Shown: one piece after another, positions 1 to 10,172 of the stretch
Layout: each line of letters begins with the position of its first letter
How positions within the stretch are numbered: position 1 is the stretch's first letter
NCBI RefSeq assembly: GCF_913777995.1
Contig: NZ_CAJYVE010000038.1
Location: forward strand, 62,001 to 126,000
DNA length: 64,000 nt
From: an uncultured Pseudomonas sp.
Lineage (GTDB): Bacteria; Pseudomonadota; Gammaproteobacteria; Pseudomonadales; Pseudomonadaceae
Reading direction: 5' to 3'
The notes under the pieces: model-generated
The model's input: the letters and a program-made list of their open reading frames with translations, nothing else
Told to the model about the DNA's origin: nothing
The model's database searches: none
Made by a program: the position numbers and the translations under genes

Positions 1-1
1 C

Positions 2-187
2 AACATCAATCCCGACTCCCTGCAAGTGCTGACCGGTTGTCGTGCCGAACCTTCGCTCGCCCAGGCGCAGCCGGAGGATCGTTTCCAGTTCGAGCGCGAA
101 GGCTATTTCTGCGCCGACATCAAGGATTCGAAACCGGGCCGTCCCGTCTTCAACCGTACCGTGACGCTCCGCGACTCCTGGAACTGA
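2..187 (+). CDS. glnS: Glutaminyl-tRNA synthetase, C-terminal end (partial)
   Basis: The last 61 codons of a gene entering from the left edge, ending in TGA. The peptide contains [12 protein letters not shown], then a short proline/valine stretch ending VTLRDSWN. This matches the C-terminal anticodon-binding beta-barrel tail of bacterial GlnRS, which charges tRNA-Gln in the cytoplasm. The next gene is cysS, 34 bases downstream on the same strand, which is the usual Pseudomonas order. Only the tail is present, so the active site cannot be checked; the call rests on tail similarity and synteny. Confidence 0.85.
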   Translation, partial: NINPDSLQVLTGCRAEPSLAQAQPEDRFQFEREGYFCADIKDSKPGRPVFNRTVTLRDSWN

Positions 188-221
188 GGTACGGCTTTAC
201 GCCACTTGAGGTAGGAACAAC

Positions 222-1604
222 GTGCTTTCGATCTACAACACGCTCACCAAGAGCAAAGAAGTCTTCAAGCCGCTGGATGGCAACAAGGTGCGCATGTATG
301 TCTGCGGTATGACCGTGTACGACTACTGCCACCTCGGGCATGGCCGTAGCATGGTGGCCTTCGACCTGGTCACCCGCTGGCTGCGTTTCAGCGGCTACGA
401 CCTGACCTATGTGCGCAACATCACCGACATCGACGACAAGATCATCCGTCGGGCGCGTGACAATGGCGAGGCGTTCGACCAGTTGACCGAGCGCATGATT
501 GCCGCGATGCACGAGGACGAGGCGCGCCTGAATATCCTCAAACCGGACATGGAGCCGCGTGCCACCGACCATATTCCCGGCATGCACGCGATGATCCAGA
601 CCCTGATCGACAAGGGCTTCGCCTACGCCCCAGGCAACGGCGACGTGTACTACCGGGTCGGCAAATTCCAGGGCTACGGCAAGCTGTCGCGCAAGAAGAT
701 CGAAGACCTGCGTATCGGTGCGCGGATCGAGGTCGACGAATCCAAGGAAGATCCGCTGGACTTCGTGCTCTGGAAGGGCGCCAAGCCGGGCGAGCCGAGT
801 TGGGATTCGCCCTGGGGCGCGGGTCGGCCGGGCTGGCATATCGAATGCTCGGTGATGTCGACCTGCTGCCTGGGCGAGACCTTCGACATTCACGGTGGTG
901 GCAGCGACCTGGAGTTTCCGCACCACGAGAACGAGATCGCGCAGAGCGAGGCGGCGACCGGCAAGACCTACGCCAATGCCTGGATGCACTGCGGGATGAT
1001 CCGTATCAATGGCGAAAAGATGTCCAAGTCGTTGAACAACTTCTTCACCATCCGCGACGTGCTGGAAAAATACCACCCCGAGGTGGTGCGCTACCTCCTG
1101 GTATCCAGCCACTACCGCAGCGCCATCAACTATTCCGAAGACAGCCTGCGCGAGTCCAAGGGTGCGCTGGAGCGTTTCTATCACGCTCTCAAAGGATTAC
1201 CGAGTGCCGAGCCGGCTGGCGGCGAAGCCTTCGTCGAGCGCTTCAAGGCGGCGATGGACGACGACTTCGGTACTCCCGAGGCCTGTGCCGTGCTGTTCGA
1301 CCTGGTGCGTGAGATCAACCGCCTGCGTGATAGCGATCCGGCTGCGGCGGCGGGGCTGGCGGCGCGCCTGAAGCAGCTGGCCAGCGTACTGGGTGTGCTG
1401 CAGCTGGATGCCGACGAGTTCCTGCGTGCCGGTGCCGAAGGCAAGGTGGATGCGACGCAGGTGGAAGCGCTGATCCAGGCACGCCTGACAGCACGTGCAG
1501 AGAAGAACTGGGCCGAGTCGGACCGTATCCGCGACCAGCTGACGGCCATGGGCGTGGTGCTGGAAGATGGCAAGGGCGGTACGACTTGGCGTCTGGCTGA
1601 CTGA
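222..1604 (+). CDS. cysS: Cysteinyl-tRNA synthetase
   Basis: A 460-residue class I aminoacyl-tRNA synthetase that ligates cysteine to tRNA-Cys in the cytoplasm; the E. coli enzyme has 461 residues. The class I HIGH signature appears as HLGH at residues 37-40 and the KMSKS loop at 266-270. Cys28 and Cys209 are in the positions of the zinc ligands that discriminate cysteine from serine. The start is GTG at 222, with a GAGGTAGG ribosome site about 7 bases upstream. The gene converges with folD, and a hairpin terminator separates them. No truncation or frameshift is seen. Confidence 0.97.
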   Translation: MLSIYNTLTKSKEVFKPLDGNKVRMYVCGMTVYDYCHLGHGRSMVAFDLVTRWLRFSGYDLTYVRNITDIDDKIIRRARDNGEAFDQLTERMIAAMHEDEARLNILKPDMEPRATDHIPGMHAMIQTLIDKGFAYAPGNGDVYYRVGKFQGYGKLSRKKIEDLRIGARIEVDESKEDPLDFVLWKGAKPGEPSWDSPWGAGRPGWHIECSVMSTCCLGETFDIHGGGSDLEFPHHENEIAQSEAATGKTYANAWMHCGMIRINGEKMSKSLNNFFTIRDVLEKYHPEVVRYLLVSSHYRSAINYSEDSLRESKGALERFYHALKGLPSAEPAGGEAFVERFKAAMDDDFGTPEACAVLFDLVREINRLRDSDPAAAAGLAARLKQLASVLGVLQLDADEFLRAGAEGKVDATQVEALIQARLTARAEKNWAESDRIRDQLTAMGVVLEDGKGGTTWRLAD

Positions 1605-1620
1605 CGCAGCGCCATGAACG

Positions 1621-1649
1621 AAAAACGGCACCCGAAGGTGCCGTTTTTT
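1621..1649. terminator. Bidirectional rho-independent terminator between cysS and folD
   Basis: A perfect 12-bp stem (1621-1632 with 1637-1648) closes a CGAA tetraloop. It has an A run on its 5' side and a T run on its 3' side, so it can end transcription of both convergent genes. Confidence 0.92.
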
Positions 1650-1662
1650 ATGCCTGTAACAC

Positions 1663-2517
1663 TCAGCCGTGCAGGGTTTCCGCCGCGTACAGAGTGTTCT
1701 CCAGCAGGCAGGCGCGGGTCATCGGGCCGACGCCGCCGGGTACCGGAGTGATCCAGCCGGCGCGGGGCAGGGCGGTCTCGTAGACCACGTCGCCGACCAG
1801 CTTGCCATCTTCCTGGCGGTTGATGCCGACGTCGATGACGATGGCACCTGGCTTGATCCACTCGCCCTTGACCAGGCCTGGCTTGCCGGCGGCCACCACC
1901 ACCAGGTCGGCTCGCGCCACGTGGCTGGCCAGGTCCTGGGTGAAGCGGTGGGTCACGGTCACGGTGCAGCCGCCGAGCAGCAGTTCCATGGCCATCGGCC
2001 GACCAACGATGTTCGACGCACCTACCACCACGGCATCCAGGCCATAGAGATCGACACCGGTGCTTTCCAGCAGGGTCATGATGCCCTTTGGCGTGCAGGG
2101 GCGCAGCAGTGGGATGCGCTGTGCCAGGCGGCCGATGTTATAAGGATGGAAGCCATCGACGTCCTTGTCCGGGCGGATGCGCTCGAGCAGCAGCGAAGCG
2201 TCCAGGTGGGCGGGCAACGGCAACTGAAGCAGAATGCCGTCGACCGCAGCGTCGTCGTTCAGACGGTCGATCAGGTCGCTCAGCTCGGCCTGGCTGGTGC
2301 TGGCGGGCAGGTCATAAGCCTGGGAGAGGAAGCCTACTTCTTCACAGTCCTTGCGCTTGTGCGAGACGTAGACCTGGGAGGCGGGATCGCTGCCCACCAG
2401 GATCACCGCAAGGCCCGGCGTGCGCAGGCCCTGCTGGCGGCGTTCGGCGACACGTTGGGCGATCTGCTGGCGCAGGCCGGCGGCGATCGCTTTGCCGTCG
2501 ATTAGTTTTGCAGTCAT
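1663..2517 (-). CDS. folD: Bifunctional methylenetetrahydrofolate dehydrogenase/cyclohydrolase
   Basis: A 284-residue cytoplasmic enzyme that interconverts 5,10-methylene-, 5,10-methenyl- and 10-formyl-tetrahydrofolate using NADP (E. coli FolD has 288 residues). The YVSHK motif places Tyr50 and the catalytic Lys54 as in E. coli. The family signatures QLPLP and PGGVGPMT (near the C-terminus) are present. The ATG is at 2517-2515. The gene is transcribed alone, converging with cysS and diverging from the tRNA operon. Nothing is unusual in it. Confidence 0.97.
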   Translation of the reverse strand: MTAKLIDGKAIAAGLRQQIAQRVAERRQQGLRTPGLAVILVGSDPASQVYVSHKRKDCEEVGFLSQAYDLPASTSQAELSDLIDRLNDDAAVDGILLQLPLPAHLDASLLLERIRPDKDVDGFHPYNIGRLAQRIPLLRPCTPKGIMTLLESTGVDLYGLDAVVVGASNIVGRPMAMELLLGGCTVTVTHRFTQDLASHVARADLVVVAAGKPGLVKGEWIKPGAIVIDVGINRQEDGKLVGDVVYETALPRAGWITPVPGGVGPMTRACLLENTLYAAETLHG

Positions 2518-2815
2518 GACGGGTGATTAACCATCGTAGGGGAAAAAATGAGCGCGCATTCTCTCACGCCATCGCGTCAGGGCAAAGGCGCTCGGCTGGC
2601 ATATTCAGCTAACTCCTTTATCTGACTGAATTTTTTTTAAAAAAGAGTTGACGGGTCTCAGGGGCGTCTATAAGATTCGTCGCACTTGTCGGGCAGAGCC
2701 CAGCGCTGATGAAGATCGGAACTGGTTAATGCTGGTCAGATCGGTCAAGTTAGATGCTGGACCGAGATGGCTTGAAGCCTTTAATTTGTCGTCGTTCAAG
2801 ATGCAGATTATATAA
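2518..2815. other. Intergenic region between folD and the tRNA operon
   Basis: About 300 bases with no supported gene. It contains an A/T-rich tract near 2627-2645 and a sigma-70-type promoter for the tRNAs (listed separately). The roughly 130 bases between that promoter and tRNA-Arg would be a long 5' leader. I looked there for a fourth tRNA, such as tRNA-Pro, and found none. Confidence 0.6.
2648..2676 (+). promoter_or_regulatory. Putative sigma-70 promoter of the tRNA operon
   Basis: TTGACG at 2648-2653, a 17-base spacer, then TAAGAT at 2671-2676. A G/C-rich stretch follows, as is common at stringently controlled stable-RNA promoters. The -35 is strong and the -10 moderate. An alternative -10, TATAAG at 2669, would give a 15-base spacer. 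Confidence 0.55.
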
Positions 2816-2892
2816 GTGCCCGTAGCTCAGCTGGATAGAGCATCCGCCTTCTAAGCGGATGGTCGCAGGTTCGAGTCCTGCCGGGTGCGCCA
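2816..2892 (+). tRNA. tRNA-Arg (anticodon TCT)
   Basis: A 77-base cloverleaf with encoded CCA at 2890-2892, a D-arm (AGCTCAGCTGGATAGAGC), anticodon loop CTTCTAA and T-arm (GGTTCGAGTCC). The acceptor stem pairs GTGCCCG with CGGGTGC, giving two adjacent U.G and G.U wobble pairs at positions 2-71 and 3-70. It is first in a three-tRNA operon. Confidence 0.96.
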
Positions 2893-2928
2893 TATAAAGG
2901 CAGCTTTGGCACAAGTAAATGCAATATG

Positions 2929-3004
2929 GTGGGCGTAGCTCAGTTGGTAGAGCACAGGATTGTGACTCCTGTTGTCGTGGGTTCGATCCCCATCGTCCAC
3001 CCCA
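2929..3004 (+). tRNA. tRNA-His (anticodon GTG)
   Basis: A 76-base cloverleaf with anticodon GTG in the loop TTGTGAC, a standard T-arm and encoded CCA at 3002-3004. The base before it (2928) is G and the discriminator is C, so the G-1:C73 identity pair of tRNA-His is genomically encoded. It is second in the operon. Confidence 0.96.
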
Positions 3005-3012
3005 TATTCAGA

Positions 3013-3044
3013 AAAGGCGCCAGATCAAATGGTCTGGCGCCTTT
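3013..3044 (+). other. Strong hairpin between tRNA-His and tRNA-Leu
   Basis: A perfect 12-bp stem (3013-3024 with 3033-3044) with an 8-base loop. Only a short broken T tract follows, so it may be a partial terminator or an RNase processing landmark rather than the operon's end. Confidence 0.7.
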
Positions 3045-3061
3045 GCTTTAAGACCGGTCGC

Positions 3062-3146
3062 GCGGAAGTGGCGAAATTGGTAGACGCACTGGATTTAGGT
3101 TCCAGCGCCGCGAGGCGTAAGAGTTCGAGTCTCTTCTTCCGCACCA
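3062..3146 (+). tRNA. tRNA-Leu (anticodon TAG)
   Basis: An 85-base class II tRNA with a long variable arm, acceptor stem GCGGAAG/CTTCCGC, anticodon TAG in the loop TTTAGGT and encoded CCA at 3144-3146. It is the last tRNA of the operon. Confidence 0.96.
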
Positions 3147-3195
3147 CGATACATGCAGTCCGGAATCCTACTGGGTTCTGCCTGCAAGCAAACTA

Positions 3196-3219
3196 AGTCG
3201 CCCTGGAGCGGCTTTTTTT
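3196..3219 (+). terminator. Rho-independent terminator of the tRNA operon
   Basis: A 6-bp stem (3196-3201 with 3208-3213, one G.U pair), 6-base loop and seven consecutive Ts at 3213-3219, about 50 bases after tRNA-Leu. Confidence 0.75.
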
Positions 3220-3426
3220 GTTTCAAGAGAAGGGTTTCTGCTTCCCGTGCCGATGCCGTCGGTCACGGAGGGTGGGCCATCCGATGGAATCGATGGTGCC
3301 CGGGTGTCGTTGCCCCCTTTGCCATGGGGGCCGAGGTAGACAGGTTGCCGGGGGAGGTGGCCGCTATTTGGCTTTTCCTGCCTGGCAACCGGTTTCGATC
3401 CTCTCCAATTGCCCTTTTTCACTAGG
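3220..3426. other. Non-coding gap upstream of tig
   Basis: About 200 bases between the tRNA terminator and the tig promoter. Small frames on both strands lack convincing ribosome sites and recognisable products. Nothing further seen. Confidence 0.5.
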
Positions 3427-3455
3427 GTGACTTCTTGAGTTCGACCCACTAGAAT
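3427..3455 (+). promoter_or_regulatory. Putative sigma-70 promoter of tig
   Basis: GTGACT at 3427-3432, a 17-base spacer, then TAGAAT at 3450-3455 (5 of 6 to the -10 consensus), about 60 bases before the tig ATG. Confidence 0.5.
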
Positions 3456-3515
3456 GCATGCCCTTGATTCTGGGGTCGGAAACGCCGGCTAACGTCTGTG
3501 CAACGAGGAATATCC

Positions 3516-4826
3516 ATGCAAGTTTCTGTTGAAAACACTTCTGCTCTCGAGCGTCGCATGACCATTGGCGTGCCTGCCGAGCGCGTCGAGACCGAAGTCA
3601 ACAAGCGTCTGCAACAGACTGCACGCAGGGCCAAGATCCCGGGCTTCCGCCCAGGCAAGGTGCCAATGAGCGTGATCCGTCAGCGCTTCGAAGATGGCGC
3701 TCGCCAGGAAGCGCTGGGCGACCTGATCCAGGCCACCTTCTATGAGGCTGTCGTCGAGCAGAAGCTGAACCCGGCGGGTGCGCCTTCCGTAGAGCCCAAG
3801 TCCTTCGAGAAGGGCAAGGACCTGGAGTACGTCGCCACTTTCGAGGTTTTCCCCGAGTTCACCGTGTCGGGCTTCGATTCCATCGCCGTAGAGCGCCTGT
3901 CGGCTGAAGTCGCTGACAGCGACCTGGACAACATGCTGGACATCCTGCGCAAGCAGAACGTCCGTTTTGAAGAAGTCGAGCGCGCTGCGCAGAACGACGA
4001 TCAGGTCAACATCGACTTCGTCGGCAAGATCGACGGCGAAGCCTTCGCCGGCGGTTCGGCCAACGGTACCCAGCTGGTTCTGGGTTCCGGCCGCATGATC
4101 CCAGGTTTCGAAGACGGCCTGGTAGGCGCCAAGGCTGGTGAAGAGCGCGTTCTGAACGTGACCTTCCCAGAGGACTATCAGAACCTCGAGCTGGCCGGCA
4201 AGGCTGCCGAGTTCACCGTCAAGGTCAACAGCGTTTCCGAGCCCAAGCTGCCTGAACTGAACGAAGAGTTCTTCAAGCTGTTCGGTATCAAGGAAACCGG
4301 TCTGGAAGGCTTCCGCGCCGAAGTTCGCAAGAACATGGAGCGCGAGCTGCGTCAGGCGATCAAGTCCAAGGTCAAGAACCAGGTCATGGACGGTCTGCTG
4401 GCCGCCAACCCGATCGAAGTGCCAAAGGCGCTGCTGGACAACGAAGTCAACCGTCTGCGCGTGCAGGCCGTTCAGCAGTTCGGCGGCAACATCAAGCCGG
4501 ACCAACTGCCAGCCGAGCTGTTCGAAGAGCAGGCCAAGCGCCGCGTCGAGCTGGGCCTGATCGTTGCTGAAGTGGTCAAGCAGTTCGACCTCAAGCCTGA
4601 CGAAGCCCGCGTACAGGAAATGATCCAGGAAATGGCTTCGGCCTACCAGGAGCCAGAGCAGGTCGTCGCCTGGTACCAGAAGAACGAACAGCAGATGAAC
4701 GAAGTTCGTTCGGTTGTGCTGGAAGAGCAAGTTGTAGATACTGTTTTGCAGAAAGCTAGCGTGACCGACAAAGCGGTCTCCTACGAAGAAGCGGTCAAGC
4801 CGGTGGAAGCTCCAAAAGCCGACTGA
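3516..4826 (+). CDS. tig: Trigger factor, ribosome-associated chaperone
   Basis: A 436-residue ribosome-bound chaperone and peptidyl-prolyl isomerase that meets nascent chains at the exit tunnel. The N-terminal ribosome-binding domain holds the GFRPGKVP signature near residue 45. The FKBP-like PPIase domain lies around residues 160-245 ([13 protein letters not shown]), and an alpha-helical C-terminal chaperone domain follows. I take the ATG at 3516, preceded by GAGGAA at a normal distance, and not an in-frame ATG at 3498, because the family starts MQVSVE. clpP and clpX follow on the same strand. Confidence 0.97.
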   Translation: MQVSVENTSALERRMTIGVPAERVETEVNKRLQQTARRAKIPGFRPGKVPMSVIRQRFEDGARQEALGDLIQATFYEAVVEQKLNPAGAPSVEPKSFEKGKDLEYVATFEVFPEFTVSGFDSIAVERLSAEVADSDLDNMLDILRKQNVRFEEVERAAQNDDQVNIDFVGKIDGEAFAGGSANGTQLVLGSGRMIPGFEDGLVGAKAGEERVLNVTFPEDYQNLELAGKAAEFTVKVNSVSEPKLPELNEEFFKLFGIKETGLEGFRAEVRKNMERELRQAIKSKVKNQVMDGLLAANPIEVPKALLDNEVNRLRVQAVQQFGGNIKPDQLPAELFEEQAKRRVELGLIVAEVVKQFDLKPDEARVQEMIQEMASAYQEPEQVVAWYQKNEQQMNEVRSVVLEEQVVDTVLQKASVTDKAVSYEEAVKPVEAPKAD

Positions 4827-4851
4827 TTTCTCTCTTTCGTGCGAACACACT

Positions 4852-4879
4852 CACAAGCCAGCCTTCGCGCTGGCTTGTG
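4852..4879 (+). other. Hairpin between tig and clpP
   Basis: A perfect 11-bp stem (4852-4862 with 4869-4879) with loop CTTCGC. No T run follows, so it is more likely an attenuating or mRNA-stabilising hairpin than a full terminator. Confidence 0.7.
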
Positions 4880-4909
4880 CGTATTCAAGACTCGACTATT
4901 TGGGAGTGA

Positions 4910-5560
4910 ATGCAGGACATGTCCCGCAATTCTTATTTTCAGCACAACTCTGACATCCAGGCCGCTGGCGGCCTGGTCCCGATGGTTATCGAGCAGTCCG
5001 CCCGTGGCGAGCGTGCATATGACATCTACTCGCGCCTTCTGAAGGAGCGGGTGATCTTTATGGTCGGGCCGGTCGAAGACTACATGGCCAACCTGATCGC
5101 TGCTCAGCTGCTGTTCCTGGAAGCGGAAAACCCGGACAAGGATATCCATCTGTACATCAACTCCCCTGGCGGGTCGGTGACTGCGGGCATGTCGATCTAC
5201 GACACCATGCAGTTCATCAAGCCGGACGTGTCGACCATCTGCATCGGCCAGGCCTGCAGCATGGGCGCCTTCCTGCTCGCCGGTGGTGCCAAGGGCAAGC
5301 GTCACTGCCTGCCGAACTCGCGGATGATGATTCACCAGCCCCTGGGCGGTTTCCAGGGCCAGGCGTCGGACATCGATATCCACGCCCGCGAGATCCTGCA
5401 CATTCGTCACCGCCTGAACACCCTGCTGGCCGAGCACACCGGTCAGAGCCTGGAAACCATCGAGCGCGACACCGAGCGCGACAACTTCATGAGTGCGGAG
5501 CGCGCAGCCGAATACGGCCTGATCGACTCCGTCATCACCAAGCGTGAAATGCCTGCCTGA
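4910..5560 (+). CDS. clpP: ATP-dependent Clp protease proteolytic subunit
   Basis: The serine peptidase that forms the double-heptamer chamber degrading substrates fed by ClpX or ClpA. The catalytic triad is visible as Ser117 (GQACSMGA), His142 (MMIHQPLGG) and Asp191, counting from the ATG at 4910. A second in-frame ATG at 4919 gives the 213-residue form usually annotated in Pseudomonas. GGAG at 4903 lies close to the first and about 12 bases from the second, so the start is uncertain by three codons. clpX follows after 105 bases. Confidence 0.97.
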   Translation: MQDMSRNSYFQHNSDIQAAGGLVPMVIEQSARGERAYDIYSRLLKERVIFMVGPVEDYMANLIAAQLLFLEAENPDKDIHLYINSPGGSVTAGMSIYDTMQFIKPDVSTICIGQACSMGAFLLAGGAKGKRHCLPNSRMMIHQPLGGFQGQASDIDIHAREILHIRHRLNTLLAEHTGQSLETIERDTERDNFMSAERAAEYGLIDSVITKREMPA

Positions 5561-5572
5561 GCAGCATGGGAT

Positions 5573-5600
5573 GCGGGCGGTCCGGGAACTGACCGCCTGC
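5573..5600 (+). other. Hairpin in the clpP-clpX gap
   Basis: A 10-bp stem with one G.U pair (5573-5582 with 5591-5600) and an 8-base loop, without a T run. It may protect the clpP 3' end or modulate read-through to clpX. Confidence 0.55.
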
Positions 5601-5665
5601 GGACTTGAAAAAGCCCGCAAGAGCCTTCATCTTGTGTTGCAAGCCTATCGGATTGGATCGATCGA

Positions 5666-6949
5666 ATGACTGACACCCGCAACGGCGAGGACAACGGTAA
5701 ATTGCTCTATTGCTCCTTCTGCGGCAAAAGCCAGCATGAAGTGCGCAAATTGATTGCCGGCCCCTCGGTCTTCATCTGCGACGAGTGCGTCGACCTGTGC
5801 AATGACATCATCCGTGAGGAGGTGCAGGAAGCCCAGGCCGAGAGCAGCGCGCATAAACTGCCTTCGCCTAAAGAAATCAGCGGTATCCTCGACCAGTACG
5901 TGATTGGTCAGGAGCGAGCCAAGAAGGTGCTCGCGGTAGCGGTTTACAACCACTACAAGCGTCTGAACCAGCGCGACAAGAAGAACGACGACGTCGAACT
6001 GGGCAAGAGCAACATCCTGCTGATCGGGCCTACCGGCTCGGGCAAGACCCTGCTCGCCGAAACCCTGGCACGCCTGCTGAACGTGCCGTTCACCATTGCC
6101 GACGCCACCACCCTGACCGAAGCCGGTTATGTGGGCGAGGACGTGGAGAACATTATTCAGAAGCTGTTGCAGAAATGTGATTACGACGTAGAAAAGGCCC
6201 AGATGGGCATTGTCTATATCGACGAAATCGACAAGATCTCGCGCAAATCCGACAACCCTTCGATCACTCGCGATGTCTCCGGCGAAGGCGTTCAGCAGGC
6301 CCTGCTGAAGCTCATCGAAGGCACGGTTGCATCGGTTCCGCCGCAAGGTGGCCGCAAGCATCCGCAACAGGAGTTCCTGCAGGTCGACACCCGCAACATC
6401 CTGTTCATCTGCGGTGGCGCTTTCTCGGGTCTGGAAAAAGTCATCCAGAACCGCTCGACCCGTGGCGGCATCGGCTTCAATGCCGAAGTGCGCAGCAAGG
6501 AAGAGGGCAAGAAAGTGGGCGAGTCGCTGCGTGAGGTCGAGCCGGACGATCTGGTCAAGTTCGGCCTGATTCCCGAGTTCGTCGGCCGTCTGCCTGTACT
6601 GGCGACCTTGGACGAGCTGGATGAAGCGGCGCTGATCCAGATCCTCACCGAGCCTAAGAACGCCTTGACCAAGCAATACGGCAAGCTGTTCGAAATGGAG
6701 GGTGTGGACCTCGAGTTCCGTACCGATGCACTCAAGGCCGTGGCTCGCCGCGCCCTGGAGCGCAAGACCGGTGCTCGTGGCCTGCGTTCGATTCTCGAAG
6801 GCGTACTGCTCGACACCATGTACGAAATTCCGTCGCAGACCGACGTGAGCAAGGTGGTGATCGACGAGAGTGTCATCGAAGGTTCGTCCAAGCCGCTGCT
6901 CATCTATGAGAACAGTGAGCCAACCGCCAAGGCGGCACCCGACGCCTGA
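5666..6949 (+). CDS. clpX: Clp protease ATP-binding unfoldase ClpX
   Basis: A 427-residue AAA+ unfoldase that recognises and threads proteins into ClpP. The N-terminal zinc-binding domain has Cys16, Cys19, Cys38 and Cys41. Walker A is GPTGSGKT at 121-128, Walker B is VYIDEIDK, and the IGF loop that docks on ClpP appears in RGGIGF. The length is close to the E. coli protein (424). It follows clpP and precedes lon. Confidence 0.98.
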   Translation: MTDTRNGEDNGKLLYCSFCGKSQHEVRKLIAGPSVFICDECVDLCNDIIREEVQEAQAESSAHKLPSPKEISGILDQYVIGQERAKKVLAVAVYNHYKRLNQRDKKNDDVELGKSNILLIGPTGSGKTLLAETLARLLNVPFTIADATTLTEAGYVGEDVENIIQKLLQKCDYDVEKAQMGIVYIDEIDKISRKSDNPSITRDVSGEGVQQALLKLIEGTVASVPPQGGRKHPQQEFLQVDTRNILFICGGAFSGLEKVIQNRSTRGGIGFNAEVRSKEEGKKVGESLREVEPDDLVKFGLIPEFVGRLPVLATLDELDEAALIQILTEPKNALTKQYGKLFEMEGVDLEFRTDALKAVARRALERKTGARGLRSILEGVLLDTMYEIPSQTDVSKVVIDESVIEGSSKPLLIYENSEPTAKAAPDA

Positions 6950-6981
6950 GTCGGGTGGGTAAGTACCTGTGCGTCGACGCG

Positions 6982-7010
6982 AAGGGGCCTGCTTGGCCCC
7001 TTTCGCTTTT
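6982..7010 (+). terminator. Terminator after clpX
   Basis: An 8-bp stem (6982-6989 with 6995-7002), loop TGCTT, extended at the base by GCG/CGC, followed by TTTT at 7007-7010. It separates clpX from the independently promoted lon. Confidence 0.8.
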
Positions 7011-7094
7011 CAGAAGTGCCCGTTCGTGGCATCTGCTTCAGCAAGCCGGCCCGGTAAATTAAACCGTTACTATTACCGGAACGAGACACCAAGG

Positions 7095-7123
7095 CTTGTA
7101 TTTTTGCGGCGCAGCCCCCATCT
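7095..7123 (+). promoter_or_regulatory. Sigma-32 (RpoH) heat-shock promoter of lon
   Basis: CTTGTAT at 7095-7101, a 14-base spacer, then CCCCATCT at 7116-7123. This closely fits the heat-shock consensus CTTGAAA-N(13-15)-CCCCATNT. It lies about 60 bases before the lon ATG, and lon is a classical sigma-32 regulon member. Confidence 0.85.
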
Positions 7124-7180
7124 TGGTTTCAAGCTCATTCCATCTGTCCACGGCCGTCTGGCCGCTGTAGAGGCGAAATC

Positions 7181-9577
<2,397 letters not shown>

Positions 9578-9593
9578 GTCTGAATGGGCTTTC

Positions 9594-9623
9594 TTGACAG
9601 CTTTTTGGGCCGCTTGTTATAAA
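9594..9623 (+). promoter_or_regulatory. Near-consensus sigma-70 promoter of hupB
   Basis: TTGACA at 9594-9599 (perfect -35), an 18-base spacer and TATAAA at 9618-9623. It begins just after the lon stop, about 100 bases before hupB. The -10 overlaps the loop and right arm of a lon-distal hairpin at 9609-9628. Confidence 0.85.
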
Positions 9624-9628
9624 GCGGC
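9609..9628 (+). terminator. Possible terminator hairpin after lon, overlapping the hupB promoter
   Basis: A 7-bp stem (9609-9615 with 9622-9628) with a 6-base loop, followed by a weak TCTTT tract. It coincides with the hupB -10 region, so it may serve both as a lon 3' hairpin and as part of the promoter. Confidence 0.5.
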
Positions 9629-9723
9629 TCTTTAAGGCAAGCCATAGCCGTCCATTCAGCGCTCGTTTTGCTTAACACCAAAAACTTAGAAACATACTCC
9701 ATATAGAGATAAGGGGACTTAGA

Positions 9724-9996
9724 GTGAACAAGTCGGAACTGATTGATGCTATCGCTGCATCTGCTGATATCCCGAAAGCTGCTGCTGGCCGCGCGCTGGA
9801 CGCAGTGATCGAATCCGTCACTGGCGCTCTGAAGGCTGGCGACTCGGTTGTGTTGGTTGGCTTTGGTACGTTCTCCGTTACTGACCGTCCTGCTCGCGTA
9901 GGTCGTAACCCACAGACTGGCAAGACCCTGGAAATCCCTGCCGCCAAGAAGCCAGTATTCAAGGCTGGCAAGGCTCTGAAAGAAGCAGTCAACTAA
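9724..9996 (+). CDS. hupB: DNA-binding protein HU-beta
   Basis: A 90-residue nucleoid protein that dimerises, bends DNA non-specifically and compacts the chromosome. The whole family fold is present: [12 protein letters not shown]-terminus, GFGTF turn, and the DNA-embracing arm [14 protein letters not shown] around residues 61-74. The start is GTG at 9724, preceded by AAGGGG at an ideal distance. Placement directly after lon is conserved in Pseudomonas and enterics. Confidence 0.98.
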   Translation: MNKSELIDAIAASADIPKAAAGRALDAVIESVTGALKAGDSVVLVGFGTFSVTDRPARVGRNPQTGKTLEIPAAKKPVFKAGKALKEAVN

Positions 9997-10018
9997 GCTT
10001 CTCTTCGGCCTTGGCGCG

Positions 10019-10069
10019 CCGGTTCGCGTCAGACGCGAGCCGGTAGCGGAAGGTTCGAGACCTTCCGCT
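10019..10069. other. Two tandem hairpins downstream of hupB
   Basis: Two strong stems lie in series: one pairs CCGGTTCGCGTC with GACGCGAGCCGG (about 10019-10043), and one pairs 10045-10054 with 10060-10069 around a TCGAG loop. Neither has a T run. They precede the true terminator at 10084 and may stabilise the abundant hupB mRNA. Confidence 0.6.
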
Positions 10070-10083
10070 CCGCGATTTACGGG

Positions 10084-10113
10084 AAGGCGCATCCTCTGAT
10101 GCGCCTTTCTTCT
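10084..10113 (+). terminator. Terminator of hupB
   Basis: A perfect 10-bp stem (10084-10093 with 10098-10107), loop CTCT, followed by TCTTCT. Confidence 0.8.
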
Positions 10114-10172
10114 ATCCGCTATCTACCCACGCTCCGCGGTTGGTTCGTGAGTTCAACCGTTCTGGGGGACGC

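Noticed and set aside
2677..2815. Possible fourth tRNA (tRNA-Pro) before tRNA-Arg
   Set aside because: I looked for acceptor, T-arm and anticodon features and found no cloverleaf.
3489..4850. A 453-codon open frame antisense to tig
   Set aside because: Product has no family features and exactly shadows trigger factor.
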